Source: Ailurus styani (Eukaryota > Chordata > Mammalia > Carnivora > Ailuridae). From it: 64,000 bases of DNA. Of this stretch, positions 45,804 through 58,261 are shown piece by piece. Within the stretch, counting starts at the first letter, position 1, and each line of letters opens with the position of its first letter. Location: contig LNAC01000678.1 in NCBI GenBank assembly GCA_002007465.1, forward strand, positions 659,928 through 723,927. The letters are read 5' to 3'. The notes beneath the pieces are model-generated. The model made no database searches. It was not told the DNA's origin and was given only the letters and a program-made list of their open reading frames with translations. The position numbers and the translations under genes were made by a program.

Positions 45804-46757
45804 CATTGATATTTCTTTCCCACCCGAGAGTCTCCTTCAATATTTCTTGTAGGGCTGGTTTGGTGGTGGTCATGAACTCCTTTAGTTTTTGTTTGTCTGG
45901 GAAACTCTTTATCTCTCCTCCTATACTGAATGACAGCCTTGCTGTATAGAGTATTCTTGGTACAGATTTTTCCCACTCAGTATGTAGAATATATCACACC
46001 ACACTCTTCTGGCTAGCTAAGTTTCTCTGAAAAGATCTGCTGCTAACCTTATTTGTCTTGCAAGTTAGAGACTTCTGTCTTGCTGCTTTTAGGGTTTTTT
46101 CCTTTATCTCTATATTTTGCAGATTTAACTACAGTACGTCTTGGTGTTGGCCTGCTTTTGTTGATTGTTATGGGAGTTCTCTGTGCCTCCTGAATTTGGG
46201 TTTTTATTTCCTTCCCCAGATTAGGGATGCTTTCAGCTATAATTTCCTCAAATAAACCTTCTGCCCCCTTCTCCCTCTCTCCTCCTGGGACTTCCACGAT
46301 ACGAATGCTATTATGTTTTATGGAGTCACTCAGTTCTCTAAGTAACATTTATGATCTAATATTTTATTTTTCTTCTTCTTTTAAGCTTCATTATTTTTCA
46401 TAATTTCATCTTCTTTATAACTTAGTTTTTCCCTGCTTCTTCCATCCTTGTAGTCATTATACAATCAGTTTTGAATCTCAGTTATTACATTTTTCATTTC
46501 AACCAGACTAGTTTTTAGGTCCTTTATCTCTGCAGTAAGGGTGTCTTCTATCCTTTTCACAAGCCCAGCTAGTATCCTCATGATTATTGCTTTAAATTCT
46601 GGATCAGTCATATTATTTATATCTGTTTCAGTTAGATACTGGCCATGACCTTCTCTTGTTCTTTCTTTTGGAATAAGTTCCTCTGTCTTGGTATTTTGTC
46701 TAGGTCTCTATCTTCCTCTCTGTGTTAGGCAAGTCTGTTATGTTTCTTGCTCCTGAG
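45804..46757 (-). pseudogene. Degraded L1 ORF1 in the inverted segment
   Basis: The minus strand encodes ORF1p-like pieces: a 99-residue frame at 46049-46348 with the RNA-binding middle region (I-R-I-V-E-V-P-G-G-E and N-L-G-K-E-I-K-T-Q-I-Q-E-A-Q-R). The C-terminal end lies at 45786-45976 (T-K-P-A-L-Q-E-I-L-K). ORF1p is an RNA-binding trimer that coats L1 RNA. Frameshifts separate the parts; non-functional. Confidence 0.85.
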
Positions 46758-47549
46758 ATTCATAATCATTAATAATTACTCTGAATGAAAATGGAATAAA
46801 TCCTCCAGTCAAAAGACATAAGGTGTCAGAATAGATTATGAAAAAAAGACCCATCTATCTGCTGCCTACAAGCAACTCACTTTAGAACTGAGACGTGTGC
46901 AGATATAAAGTGAGGGGATCAAAAACCATTTATCATGCTAATGAACATCAAAGGAAAGCTGGAGTAGCGATACTCATAACAGACAAACTAGAGATTAAAT
47001 AAAAGACTGTGACAAGAGATGAAGAAGGGCATTATATCATAACAAAGGGGTCTGTCCAATAACATTTAACAATTGTAATATTTATGCTTCCAACTTTGGA
47101 ACACCCAAATATATATATTAAAAAAATAGCAAATGTAAAGGAACTCATTGATAATAATATAATAATAGTAGACTTACCATACCACTTACATCAATGAACA
47201 AATCATCCTAGCAGAAAATCACAAAGAAACCATGACTTTGAATGACGCACTGGACCAGATGGACTTAACAGATATATTCAGAACATTTCATCCTAAAGCA
47301 ACAGAATACACATTCTTTTCAAGTGCAGATGAAACATTCTCCAGAATAGATCACATACTAGGTCACAAATCAGGCCTCAACAAGTACAAAAAGACCATGC
47401 ATATTTTCCAACCATAATGCTATGATACTTGAGGTCAACCACAAGAAAAAATATGGAAAAAAATTTTTTGAAGGACCACAAATACATGGAGGTTAAAGAA
47501 CATCCTACTAAAAAATGCATGGGTCAACCAGAAAATTAAAGAAGAAATA

Positions 47550-47758
47550 AGGGGTACCTGGGTGGTTCAGTAGATTATATGCCTGACTCTTGATTTTGGC
47601 ACAGATCTTGATCTCAGGGTCATGAGATCAAGCCCCATGTCACCTCTGGGCTCTTTGAAGAGTCTACTTATTCCTCTCCCTCTCCCTCTGTTCATTCCCC
47701 TGCTCACCCCCATTCTTTCTCTCTCTAAAATAAATTAAATAAAGAAATCTTTTTTAAA
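47550..47758 (+). mobile_element. SINEC, older caniform type
   Basis: Sense copy 'gggtacctgggtggttcagt', in the nested L1. Duplication aaagaagaaat at 47538-47548 and 47759-47769. Confidence 0.94.
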
Positions 47759-47866
47759 AAAGAAGAAATTTTTAAAAATACATGGAAATGAATGATAAAT
47801 GAAAACATAAAAATCCAAAACCATTAGAATGCAACAAAGACAGTTGTAAGAGGAAGGTACACAGCA

Positions 47867-48069
47867 GTGGTACCTGGGTGGCTCAGTCGTTAAGGATCTG
47901 CCTTTGGCTCAGGTCATGGTCCCAGGGTCCTGAGATCAAGTCCCGCATTGGGCTCCGTACTCCGTGGGAAGCCTGCTTCTCCATCTCCCACTCCTTCAGC
48001 TTGTGTTCCCTCTCTTGCTGTATCTCTCTCTGTCAAATAAATAAATAAATAAAATCTTAAAAAAAAAAA
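47867..48069 (+). mobile_element. SINEC, caniform type
   Basis: Sense copy 'gtggtacctgggtggctcag'. Diverged duplication ggaaggtacacagca (47852-47866) and gaaagtatgtagca (48070-48083). Confidence 0.93.
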
Positions 48070-50678
48070 GAAAGTATGTAGCAATACAGGCCTTCCTTAA
48101 GAAGCAAAAAAATCTCAAATATGCAACCTGACCTGTATACTTAAAGGATCTTAAAAAAAAAATAACAAATGAAGCATGAAGCCAACAGAAGAAGGGAAAT
48201 AATAAAGATTCGAGCAGAAATAAATGATATAGAAACGAACAAACAAACCAACCCAGTAGAACAGATCAATGAAACCAGGAGCTGGTTCTTTGAAATAATT
48301 AATAAAATTGAAAAACACCTACAGACTTATCAAAAAGAAAATAGAAAGGACCCAAATAAATAAAATCACAAAAGAGAGAGGAGAGATCACAACCAACACT
48401 ACCACAGAATTAAAAGCAATTAGAAGAGAAAATTATGAAAAATTTTACTCCAACAAAATATAAACTACTAAAACTGAAACAGGAAGAAAGAGAAAACACA
48501 GATAACCAGTGAAGCAATTGAATATGCAATCAAAAATCTCCCAACAAACAGAAGTCCAGGGACAGATGGTTTCCCAGAGGAATTCTACCAAATATTTAAA
48601 GAAGAGTTAATACCTATTCTTCTCAAACTGTTTCGATAAATAGAAAAGGAAGGAAAACTTCCAAACTCATTCTACAAGGCTAGCATACCTTGATTCCAAA
48701 ACCAGACCCTACTTGATTCCAAAGACCCTACTAAAAAAGAAAAATACAAACCAATAACCCTGATAACATGGATGCAAAAATCCTTTTAAAATGTTAGCAA
48801 ATTTAATCTAACAGTGTATTAAAAGAACCACTCACCATAATCAAGTGGTATTTATTTTCTGGGATGCAAGTGGTTCAGTATTTGCAAATCAATCAACATG
48901 ATACACCACATTAATAAAAGTATAAGAATCATATGATACTCTCAATAGGTGCAGAAAAAAACATTTTACAAAGTACAGCACCCATTCTTGATAAGAAAAA
49001 AACCCTCAACAAAATGGGGATAGAGGGAAAATACCTCAACATCATAAAGGCCATATTACAAAAGACCCACAGCTAATATAATCTTCAATGGGAAAAAACC
49101 AAGAGCTTTTCCTCTATAGTCAAGAACAAAACAGCGATGTCCACTCTCATCATTGTTATTTAACATAGTATTGGAAGTCCTAGCCTCAGCAATCAGACAA
49201 CAAAAAGAAATAAAATGCATCCAAATCAGCAAGGAAGTGAAAATTTCACTGTTTGTAGACAACATGATACTCTATGTAGAAAACCTTGAAAACTCCACAA
49301 AAAAAAAATTGATACATGGATTCAGCAAAGTCACAGATACAAAACAATGTATAGAAATCTACTGCATTTCTATACACCAATAATGAAGCAGCAGAAAGAG
49401 AAATCAAAGCATCAAACCCATTTACAATTGCACCAAAAATAATAAGATACCTAGGTAAAAGACGTATACTCTGAAAACTATAAAACACTTATGAAAGAAA
49501 TTGAAGATGACACAAAGGCATGGAAAAACATCCCATACTCATGGATTGGAAGAACAAATATTGTTAAAGTGTCTATACTACTTAAAGCAATCTACACATT
49601 TAATGCAATCCATATCAATACCATTTTTCAGAAAGCTAGAACAAACAGTCTTAAAATTTGTATGGAACCACAAAAGACCCTGAATAGTCAAAGTAACCTT
49701 GAAAAAGGCAAACAAAGCCAGAGGCATCACAATTCTGGACTTCAAGTTATATTGCAAAGCTATAGCCATCCAAACAGTATGGTACTGGCGTAAAAACAGA
49801 GATCAATGGAACAGAATGGAAAACTCAGAAATAGACCCATAACAATAGAGTCAACTAATATTTGACAAAACAGGAAAGAATATCCAGTGGAAAAAATACA
49901 GTCTCTTGAACAAATGGTGTTGGGGAAACTGGATAGCAACATGCAAAAAAAAAAATGAAACTGGACCACTTTCCTACACCTTATACAAAAATAAATTCAA
50001 AATGGATGAACGACCTAAATGTGAAACAGGGAACCACAAAATCCTAAAGGAGAACACAGGCTGCAACCTCTTTGACCTTAGCTTTAGCAACTTCTTACTA
50101 GACACATCTTCTGAGGCAAGGGAAACAATGTAAAAATAAAGTATTGGGACAACATCAAGATAAAAATCTTCTGCACAACAAAGGAAACAATCAACAAAAC
50201 TAAAAGGTAACCTACAGAATAAGGGAAGATATTTTCAAATGACATACCTAATGAAGGGTCAGTATCTAAAATTCTATAAAGAACTTATCAAACTCAAATC
50301 CCAAAAAACAAATAATCCAGTTAAGAAATGGGCAAAGACATGAATAGATATTTTTTTCAGAGAAGACATCCAGATGGCTAACAGACATGAAAAGATGCTC
50401 GATGTCACTCATCATCAGGGAAATACAAATCAGAACTACAATGAGATATCACCTTACACCTGTCATAATGACTAATATGAATAGCACAGGAAACAGAAGA
50501 TGTTGGTGGGCGTTCAGAGAAAGGGGAATCCTCTTACACTGTTGGTGGAAATGTAAACTGGTGCAGCCACTCTGGAAAATTGTATGGAGGTTGCTCAACT
50601 AGTTAAAAAGAGAATTATCCTATAACCCAGCAATGCATTACAGATATTTATCCAAAAAATACAAAAATACTGATTTGG

Positions 50679-50829
50679 GGGTGCCTGGGTGGCTCAGTGG
50701 GTTAAAGCCTCTGCCATCGGCTCAGGTCATGATCTCAGAGTCCTGGGATCGAGCCCCGTATCGGGTTCCCTGCTCGGCGGGGAGCCTGCTTCCCCTTCTC
50801 TCTCTGCCTGCCTCTCTGCCTGCTTGTAA

Positions 50830-50867
<38 letters not shown>

Positions 50868-50891
50868 AAATAAATAAATAAAATCTAAAAA
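50679..50891 (+). mobile_element. SINEC, mustelid-type with (CT)n expansion
   Basis: Sense copy with about 17 CT units at 50831-50865. Perfect duplication aaaaatactgatttgg at 50663-50678 and 50892-50907, so young. Confidence 0.98.
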
Positions 50892-51304
50892 AAAAATACT
50901 GATTTGGAGGGTCATATGTACCTTGATGTTTATAGCAGCATTATCAATAGCTGAATTAAGAAAGAGCCTAATCACCATTGACTGATGAATGGATAAAGAA
51001 GATGTGGTATATATATTTCTAATGGAATATTTACTTAGCCATCAAAGGAAGCAAATCTATCCAATTGCAGTGACATGGATGGAGCTAGAGTATATTATGC
51101 TAAGTGAAATAAGTCAGTCGGAGAAAGACAAATACCATATGATTTCACTCTTATGTGGAATTTAGGAAAAAAACAGATGAACATAAGGGGAAAAAAAAGA
51201 GAAGCAAATCATAAAACAGACTCCCAACTACAGAGAACAAACTGAGGGTTGCTGGAGGGGAGGTGGGCAAGGGATGGGCTAAATAAGTATTAAGGAGGAC
51301 ATTT

Positions 51305-51512
51305 GGGGTTTTGTTTGTTTGGTTTTGTTTTTAAAGGTTTTATTTATTTATGACAGAGAGCAAGAGAGGGAACACAAGCACAGGGGAGCTGAAGAGGGAG
51401 AAGGAGGCTCCCCGCTGAGCAGGGAGCCCTATATGGGGCTTGACCCCAGGATGCTGGGATCATGATCTGAGCAGAAGGCAGATGCTTAAGGACTGAGCCA
51501 CCCAGGCGCCCC
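51305..51512 (-). mobile_element. SINEC, caniform type
   Basis: Antisense copy with GTTTT-rich tail and head end 'gagccacccaggcgcccc'. Duplication aaggaggacattt at 51292-51304 and aaggaggatattt at 51513-51525, in the L1 3' UTR. Confidence 0.95.
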
Positions 51513-51977
51513 AAGGAGGATATTTGTTATGATAATCACTGTGTATTTTATGTAAGTGATCAACCATTAAATTCTAAAACTAGTATTACTCTATATGTTA
51601 ACTAACTGGAATTTAAATAAAAACTTAAAACAAAAAATTAATAATAATACTTAAATGCATATTCTACAAATAAATAAATAAGACAAGGGTAAAAATATTT
51701 AAATAGATATTTCATTGATAATGATACATGGATGGCAAATAAGCATAGGAAAAGATGTTCAGTATCACTAGTTCTTAGGGAAATGCAAATTAAAATCATA
51801 ATGAGATATTAAAACACACCTATTAGAATGTCTATCATTAAGAAGACTGAATATATCAACTCTTGGCAAAGATACAGAGCAAATGAAACTCTCATACACT
51901 CCTGTTGGGAATGTAAAATGGTGCAATCACTTTGGAAAATGGTCTGACTCTGGCAATTTCTTAAAATGATAAACATA

Positions 51978-52180
51978 GGGACATGTGGTTTTTACAGTCA
52001 GTTAAGTGACCAACTCTTGGTTTCGGCTCAGGTTGTGATCTCAGGGTCGTGAGATCGAGCCCTGTGTCAGGCTTTGCGCTTGGCACAGAGTCTGCTTGAG
52101 ACTCTCTCTCTCCCTCTCCCTCTGTCCCTACCCCCTGCTCTTGCACTCTCTCTCTCTAAAATAAATAATTTTTAAAAAAC
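51978..52180 (+). mobile_element. SINEC, older caniform type
   Basis: Sense copy with a badly eroded head (gggacatgtggtttttacag) and clear middle. Duplication gataaacata at 51968-51977 and 52181-52190. Confidence 0.92.
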
Positions 52181-52666
52181 GATAAACATAAACCTACCAT
52201 ATAATCCAGATATTCCATTCCTAGATATTCATCCAAGAAAGTGGAAGCATGTGTCCTTACAAAGACTGGAACATGAATTTTCATAGCAGTTTTATATAAA
52301 ATATAACTAATAAACAATAATAAAAAATTAATTTAAAAAACCTCAGAAAGTTTAAATGTCAATCAACAGGTTGATGGATTAAAAAGTGTAATAAATTCAT
52401 ACTCAAAAATATAAAAGAATGTGTTGTTGATTTACTTACACGCAAATGAAACTTACAATAATTCTGAGTGAAATAATATAGACTAGAAAGAATAAATATC
52501 TTATGTTTATGATTACATAAACATCTAAACCATGCAAACAAACACATAAAAACAGAAAGCAGATTAGTGATTGCTAAGGTACAGGTGGTACTCTAACAGA
52601 CAGAAGCAGGGAGGAATTTTAAAAGGGAATAGTAACCTTTTGGAGGTGATAGATCTGTCTTATCTT

Positions 52667-52854
52667 TTTTTTTAAGGTTTTATTTATTTATTTGAGAGAG
52701 AGAGAGAGAGAGAGCATGAGAGGAGAAGGTCAAAGGGAGAAGCAGACTCCTCACGGAGCTAGGAGCCCAATGCGGGACTCGATCCCGGGACTCCTGGATC
52801 ATGACCTGAGCCAAAGGCAGTTGCTTAACCAACTGAGCCACCCAGGTACCCCAA
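52667..52854 (-). mobile_element. SINEC, older caniform type
   Basis: Antisense copy with (GA)n, ending 'gagccacccaggtacccc'. Duplication ctgtcttatctt at 52655-52666 and after the element at 52856-52867. Confidence 0.96.
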
Positions 52855-52985
52855 CCTGTCTTATCTTGATTATGATGTTGATTTTATAGGTGGACATATT
52901 TGAACACTTATCAAATGTTACACTTTAAATACACGTACTTAATTATATGTCAATTATACACCAATAAAATGTTAAGAAAAAATAA

Positions 52986-54299
52986 ATGGTAAGGTATAAC
53001 ATGTATAAATCAAATTAAGGCAGGTCAATTTGATATGTATTAGGTGGTGCAAGTCTTTCAACACAGCAAAAAATTCCTGTCAATGGATCAACATTACTAT
53101 ATTAAAATGGAAGTGTCGTGGAATGCCAGTGAGATTCAGGTATGGCACATAACTATAGTAAGTCTCAGCAAGAACAGCTGAAGCCCTGAGGCTATTAATG
53201 TTAGGGTGTCAAGCTCTGGTGAAAAGCTTGAGTTAGTTTCACATCAGCATTATCATTATCCAGCTTGAAAGAACCCATACTCAATTCCCACCAACCCATT
53301 TTTCACTCCTATCCAATTATTAAGTCTCTTGCAGAAAGGATTTATTTTTATTACTCCTGAGTGTTAAAGGTTTTTTTGTTGTTGTTGTTGAACCTCTGCT
53401 CTTTAATCAACTTACTTACTATTTTTGAAAACCAATATTTTATTTTAACTGATAACTATTAATTCTAACTTTAACATATTTGAACTTTCATATTACAAAC
53501 TTCTTTTAAAAAATAGATTTTCTTTCTTTCTTTTTTTTTATAGATGTTACTCTAGGCACTTATGCTGAGAAAGAACTTCACAAATGAGAAATGACATGAC
53601 AGTGTTTGGAAAAGTTATAGACCGGCCAAACACTTTTAAAATAAGGCCTTAACCCCATTAAAAATGGACTCATTTAAAGACAGCTGCTTTGAGAATATAT
53701 AAGCACCTCTGAATGATAGAACTGCTGTCTTAAACACTTCCCTTCCATCTGTGCGTAATAGAGATGTATTGATTGCTCCTTACCATCCATATTTTTGATG
53801 ACCTCTTTGCAACCAACAGGATGGCACAGTGTCACTTTCAACACAATTCATACCAACATCATTAAATCAGCTCACAAAATGGGCATGGCTCCTGGGAGAG
53901 AGGGTAACTTCATTGGAAAAGACAAGGGCAACTTGGAGACATGACTTCAATACTCTGGAATGTCTGTTGCAAAGATAGAGCAACAATTAGCCTAAAGAAA
54001 TACACTCTTTTATATCCTACATGAGATCACCAATATGCTTGGAAACTGTAATTATTTGCTTTGATTTCTCTCTTTCTTCTTGGATTCTGAGAAGTTTTTC
54101 TTAGAACTGAAATACAAACTAGGTCATAGGTATGCAAGAAGAAAAAAATAAAAATAAAAACAGGAAATGAAGATTAAGAGACAATCTCACTGAAAGAAAT
54201 TGGGATGGTCAAATCAGAGAAGAGAGCTGACTCATATGAGTTCACTGTGGTGATGACACCTTGCACCTAGAGTTCTTAAGACTCCAAATTTGGCCACAG
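52986..54299. other. Unique DNA
   Basis: No repeat recognised apart from a short GTT run at about 53375-53391. 53640-54000 is less AT-rich than its surroundings and might be conserved non-coding sequence, but I cannot show that. Confidence 0.35.
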
Positions 54300-54450
54300 T
54301 CAGCTGTGTTTCTTAACCATTCTGGCTTTAAAGCTTCTCATTTATGAAATGGGAAATGTGTGCGTATAATGCATTAAGCTCTTATGCAGATCAAAATAAG
54401 ATAAATGTAAAATATATAAGTACTTTTGAGTTTTATAAGTATAAGGTATT
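54300..54450 (+). repeat. MIR relic
   Basis: 'agctgtgtttcttaaccatt', 'gcttctcatttatgaaatgg' and 'agataaatgtaaaatatata' are in sense MIR order. Confidence 0.55.
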
Positions 54451-55702
54451 GGTGAGTGACAAGGAGAATTTGTAGTCTTGTATAATAGCAATCTTGATAT
54501 AGAATAATGCAACTGTCTCTAAAAATTTCTAATAATTAGTAATGAAAATTTCAATTATTATCTCTATACTCAAAGAATATAATATGACAAACTCTTTTTC
54601 TGGAAATAAGTGAAAAGCAGTAAAAGCAGAATTTTTATGCAGTAAACACTTAATGGAAGGAAACGTGGGAATATAGTTGGAAGGGAGGGGCTCGATGACT
54701 CGTCTTGATCCCAAATCTGCATAGCAAGTACATGAAACTTAATTACATCTTGTGTTTATTTTGAGGAGATGTGGCTATGGAAAGGCAGCTTTAGATGTTT
54801 AGGGAAGCAGATGTGATGAAGACTGTGATCAGGTGCCAGCTGAACTTTCTGCTTCCTCATACTCCCCCCAACACACACCCCCAAATACTCTTTGGCAAAA
54901 GCACTGATCCAAGACCCAGGCACCACGTGAAACATAGATACTAAGACCACAGTGTCCAAGACTTCAGGATATTTTTTGTTCTTTAACGACAATATACTTT
55001 TCAAAGATCTAAGCTTTTATTTCTCTACTCTTCATTCTTCCAACAATATAATTTTATTTTGACTTTGGTAAGGATGGAAAATATCAGATTAATGGTAAGT
55101 AACGTTTTAGATCCTGCACTAATTCATCATAAGGCGTTCCTTCCGTCAGTCAAATACAATTAGAATTATTACTTGCAGTCAGTTTTTCTAAAGACTTCAA
55201 TTATTCCATAGATTATCCCCTAAAAAAATGCTCATCATTTTACTGGCAGAGTTCCTTAAGTGATTCAATCAATGGAACAAATCATTAGTAGTGATTATGA
55301 TAACCCACAATTTAGAACACAAAGTTGAGGAACAACTTTCTAAAAGTTCTCAGAACATAGAGTGTGATCCAATACAACCATAAGACATTTAGAGATGCCA
55401 TTTTACTTGTCAGCTAGCTACACAAAGTGTGTGTTTGTTGGGGGAAGAACATGAAGAATATCATTCAGAATAAGAGTTCAGTTAGCTTAGCTTTAATTTG
55501 AAGTAAATTATATCAGCTTTTGATGGCAGTAAGTATATCTTTATTTTTAATTTTTGATATGGTACTGACAAATAGGTTTTTATTCCATGAGTCTATTTCA
55601 CAAGTCTATTGCTTGGAAACAATCATGTAAATTATATTCTATTGGGACCAGAATAGACTCTTTAAGTCTCTACCTAAAAAGGGATTTGAACACTGTTTTC
55701 TA
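54451..55702. other. Unique DNA
   Basis: Nothing recognised. Confidence 0.4.
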
Positions 55703-55719
55703 AAAGGCACCTAGTATAG

Positions 55720-55920
55720 GACACCTGGGTGGCTCCGTCGATTAAGTGCCCCTACTTGATTTTGGCTCAGGTCATGATGTCAGGGTTGTCAGATCAAGAC
55801 CTGCATTGGGCTTTTCCCTGAATGTGGAGTCTCTTTCCCTCTCCCTCTCCCTCTGCCCCTCTCTTGCTCACATCCACTCTCCCTTTCTCTTTTTTTCTCT
55901 AATAAATAAATAAATAAAGG
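55720..55920 (+). mobile_element. SINEC, older caniform type
   Basis: Sense copy 'gacacctgggtggctccgtc' to an AAAT tail. Duplication aaaggcacctagtatag at 55703-55719 and aaaggcacgtggtatgg at 55921-55937. Confidence 0.96.
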
Positions 55921-55937
55921 AAAGGCACGTGGTATGG

Positions 55938-56649
55938 CAGAATAACCCAATCATTGATGTTCCTTCCCTATCTGAGCACGAGTCCAGACAATAGGTGGCC
56001 TCTGGGGACTACTGAGATTTGGGGACGCGTGACACACTGATTACTCCTTCAGGGATTCCAACCAGTCCTTAAAACCAATATTTTCTTTAGAAAATACCAA
56101 ACTTCAACTTTGGAAAATCTAGACTCAATTTACTGAATGGTTGACTATATATAAAGTATAAGCAAACAGGCAGCAACCAGTCGACTTTAACTTTCCTTCT
56201 TATCTAGAGCTTAAGTCAGAGGCATGAGTCCTGTGAAGGCAATGAAGCTTAAGTTTCTGGAACTTCACTCGTATAAGTTTCTTCTTCCCAGAGTGCAGAG
56301 TTGTCCTCCAAAAAAGTTGTGAGGACACAGCTGCTGTCCCAGCTGGCGGCGTACCCAACCCCAGCAGGGGTCTCCAGGTTGTAGCCCAACATTTACCCAC
56401 TGCCAGTGACAACCCGCCCCTTACAGACGTCGTGGAGCATCAGAATGCTTGAATCCCAGCAGAGGTTGGCTAACGACCTTATTCTGCTCCCTGCTTTTGG
56501 TAGAGAGAAGGCTGTAGTCCTGGTTTCATAACCACCTCACCATGCATGGATTCTCTCTCCAAAGCCTCAACACTGAAAAGCACAGTAGATCTGGTAGAAG
56601 TGGAGCTGCTGAAGTGCCAAGTGTCGGGACCCAAGAGAGGTTAAAGGCC
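55938..56649. other. Locally GC-richer unique DNA
   Basis: 56270-56640 is clearly richer in GC and CpG (for example 'agctggcggcgtacccaacc' and 'ttacagacgtcgtggagcat') than its surroundings. The minus frame 56200-56412 has no homology I recognise. It could be an eroded CpG-bearing element, old retrocopy or regulatory DNA. Confidence 0.4.
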
Positions 56650-58261
56650 TGGTATTCTCTGGAACAAATTCCTCTGGAATTCACTAGAAGACTCACCTTC
56701 TAGCAAATTACTATGAAGGAAGGTATAGATGTAATATCACTGATAAGGCATTGTGAAGCTGAAAGAAGCTTCCCGAAATTTTCAATAGTAATAATAATAA
56801 TTCAGTAAATAATGATGGACGAAAGAACATGTTATCTTTCTGTTTTTTGAATAAACAACATTAAAGAACTGTCATTCGACAAGGTAACTACACATAGAAG
56901 TAAAACAAATTAGCAAGAGTATCATTGATATGTGCTAGACAATAGCTATGGTTATTTATTGTTACTGTTCTAAATGATGTGCTTTTTAACTTTTATATTT
57001 TTTAAATCATCATATTTTTCTCATTCTAAATAAATATATATTTGCATACCTAATTTTGTATTCATATCTTGCTTTTGTTTGTTTGTGACTGAATGCATTC
57101 CAGGCCCACAAACCCCGGGTCAGCCTCAGGGCTAGTGCAATATCTAGGCATAAATGCCAAGTGCCTCTAGATCTTACTCTTTTATCAGTTTCTGGTATAT
57201 AAATCACAGGATTTACATATTTCTTTTACATTTCTCAAGTGCCATTTGCTACAGTACTAGAGCTTTGCCCCCATAGTCTTCTGAATCCTGCCTTTCCTAG
57301 ACTCCTTTGATTTGATTGTTCTGAAGCATTTCTTCCCTACACACTTCCCCTCTCTTGTGTGATTTTCAATGTTTTGCTGTCCTTCTTGGGTTCCACACCT
57401 TTCTCTGCATGTTCTTTCCTGTTTCACTTCAATAGCCATTCTCTTAACCCTCATCTCCCTTCCCAAGCTCTACCAGGCTTACATTTTTGTCCACCCACTG
57501 GTTGGCCTGCCCAACTTTTGGCCCAAGTTGCAAATTTTTTAGTTCTTTGTCCCCTAAAATAAGAATTAGGATCTGGAGTTCCTGGAATACATTTATCGAA
57601 ATCACTTAGTTTCCTTCAGAAGAATAACGGTCTAGAGTCTCTGAAGGTAGGGGGCCCAGAACTTGCCTTTTAAGAAGCCACCGATGTGATTCCTATGTAC
57701 ACCTCAGGTCTAGACCCATAGTCCTAGGGAAGTAAATCTACCTCCTGGTCAGCACGTTACATGGATTTCAGTGGTCACAGAAGAACTGGTAGAATGCGCT
57801 CTCCTTCTTCCTTTTCTCTGCCATGCTAGCCTCTTCAAAGAGAATAAAGCAGTTCGGAGGTCTCTTTTTTCACTACTATGAATTATATTACCCTTCACAT
57901 TCTAAATTCCAGAGGCTAAAGAAAGTTAATATTAGTTTTGTCTCAAATTCCCAAGTGTTCACCATACCTAAATTTCCAAAAAGTGGTCCTAATCACCATC
58001 CCCCCAAAAAAGCAAATAAGAATAACTTTATGTTATATATTCCTATTTTTTATTCAAGCCATGCTGCATATTGAAAAGAGATTGACTCCATATGTTTCCA
58101 AACCACATTTTAATATACTTGCTCTTAATTAATCTCTCTACCATGTAATCCACACCTGTAACTACAGCCTCATCATATACTTCTTGCCTTTTCCTGGACA
58201 CACCCTACTCGCCAGCTTTGCCCAAGGCTATTTCTCATTTTTTGTGTCTTTGTATTACCAC
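56650..58261. other. Unique DNA
   Basis: No repeat firmly recognised. 57390-57545 is pyrimidine-rich and vaguely L2-like. Frames at 57257-57562 overlap on opposite strands. Confidence 0.35.

Larger units (their letters stand above)
46770..50680 (+). pseudogene. Degraded L1 ORF2 (endonuclease/reverse transcriptase)
   Basis: It would encode target-nicking endonuclease and reverse transcriptase. The order is preserved: endonuclease C-terminal part (47232-47417, with Y-T-F-F-S and S-R-I-D-H-I-L-G-H), linker (48169-48363) and RT palm (49153-49383). C-terminal frames follow at 49491-49793, 49906-50133 and 50387-50602 (H-C-W-W-K-C). The RT active-site box reads F-V-D-N in place of F-A-D-D, so a catalytic aspartate is lost. 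Many frameshifts and two SINEs break it. Confidence 0.9.
45804..51691 (+). mobile_element. Carnivore L1 with inverted 5' segment, nested in the ancient L1
   Basis: The 5' third (45804 to about 46757) is antisense and covers ORF1. The rest (from about 46760) is sense and runs from the start of ORF2 to a carnivore L1 3' UTR ('atatgttaactaactggaat', 'ttaaataaaaac'). Flanking duplication aaaatattta is at 45794-45803 and 51692-51701. Removing the insert rejoins the old L1 text. The inversion fits twin-primed reverse transcription. Four later SINEs sit inside. Confidence 0.88.
40400..52985 (+). mobile_element. Ancient L1 (L1M-type), near full length, in pieces
   Basis: Sense old L1 recognisable from a 5' UTR/ORF1-like part (about 40.7-42.6 kb; 'gttgggattctctgacaaag' before 'attttaaaacagctatcacc') through degraded ORF2 (42.6-45.79 kb). 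It resumes after the nested L1 at 51702 (C-terminal region) and runs to its 3' UTR ending near 52985 ('attatatgtcaattatacac', 'caataaaatgtt'). It is broken by a 5.9 kb younger L1 and ten SINEs. The left boundary is uncertain. No intact frame; it cannot encode active protein. Confidence 0.8.
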
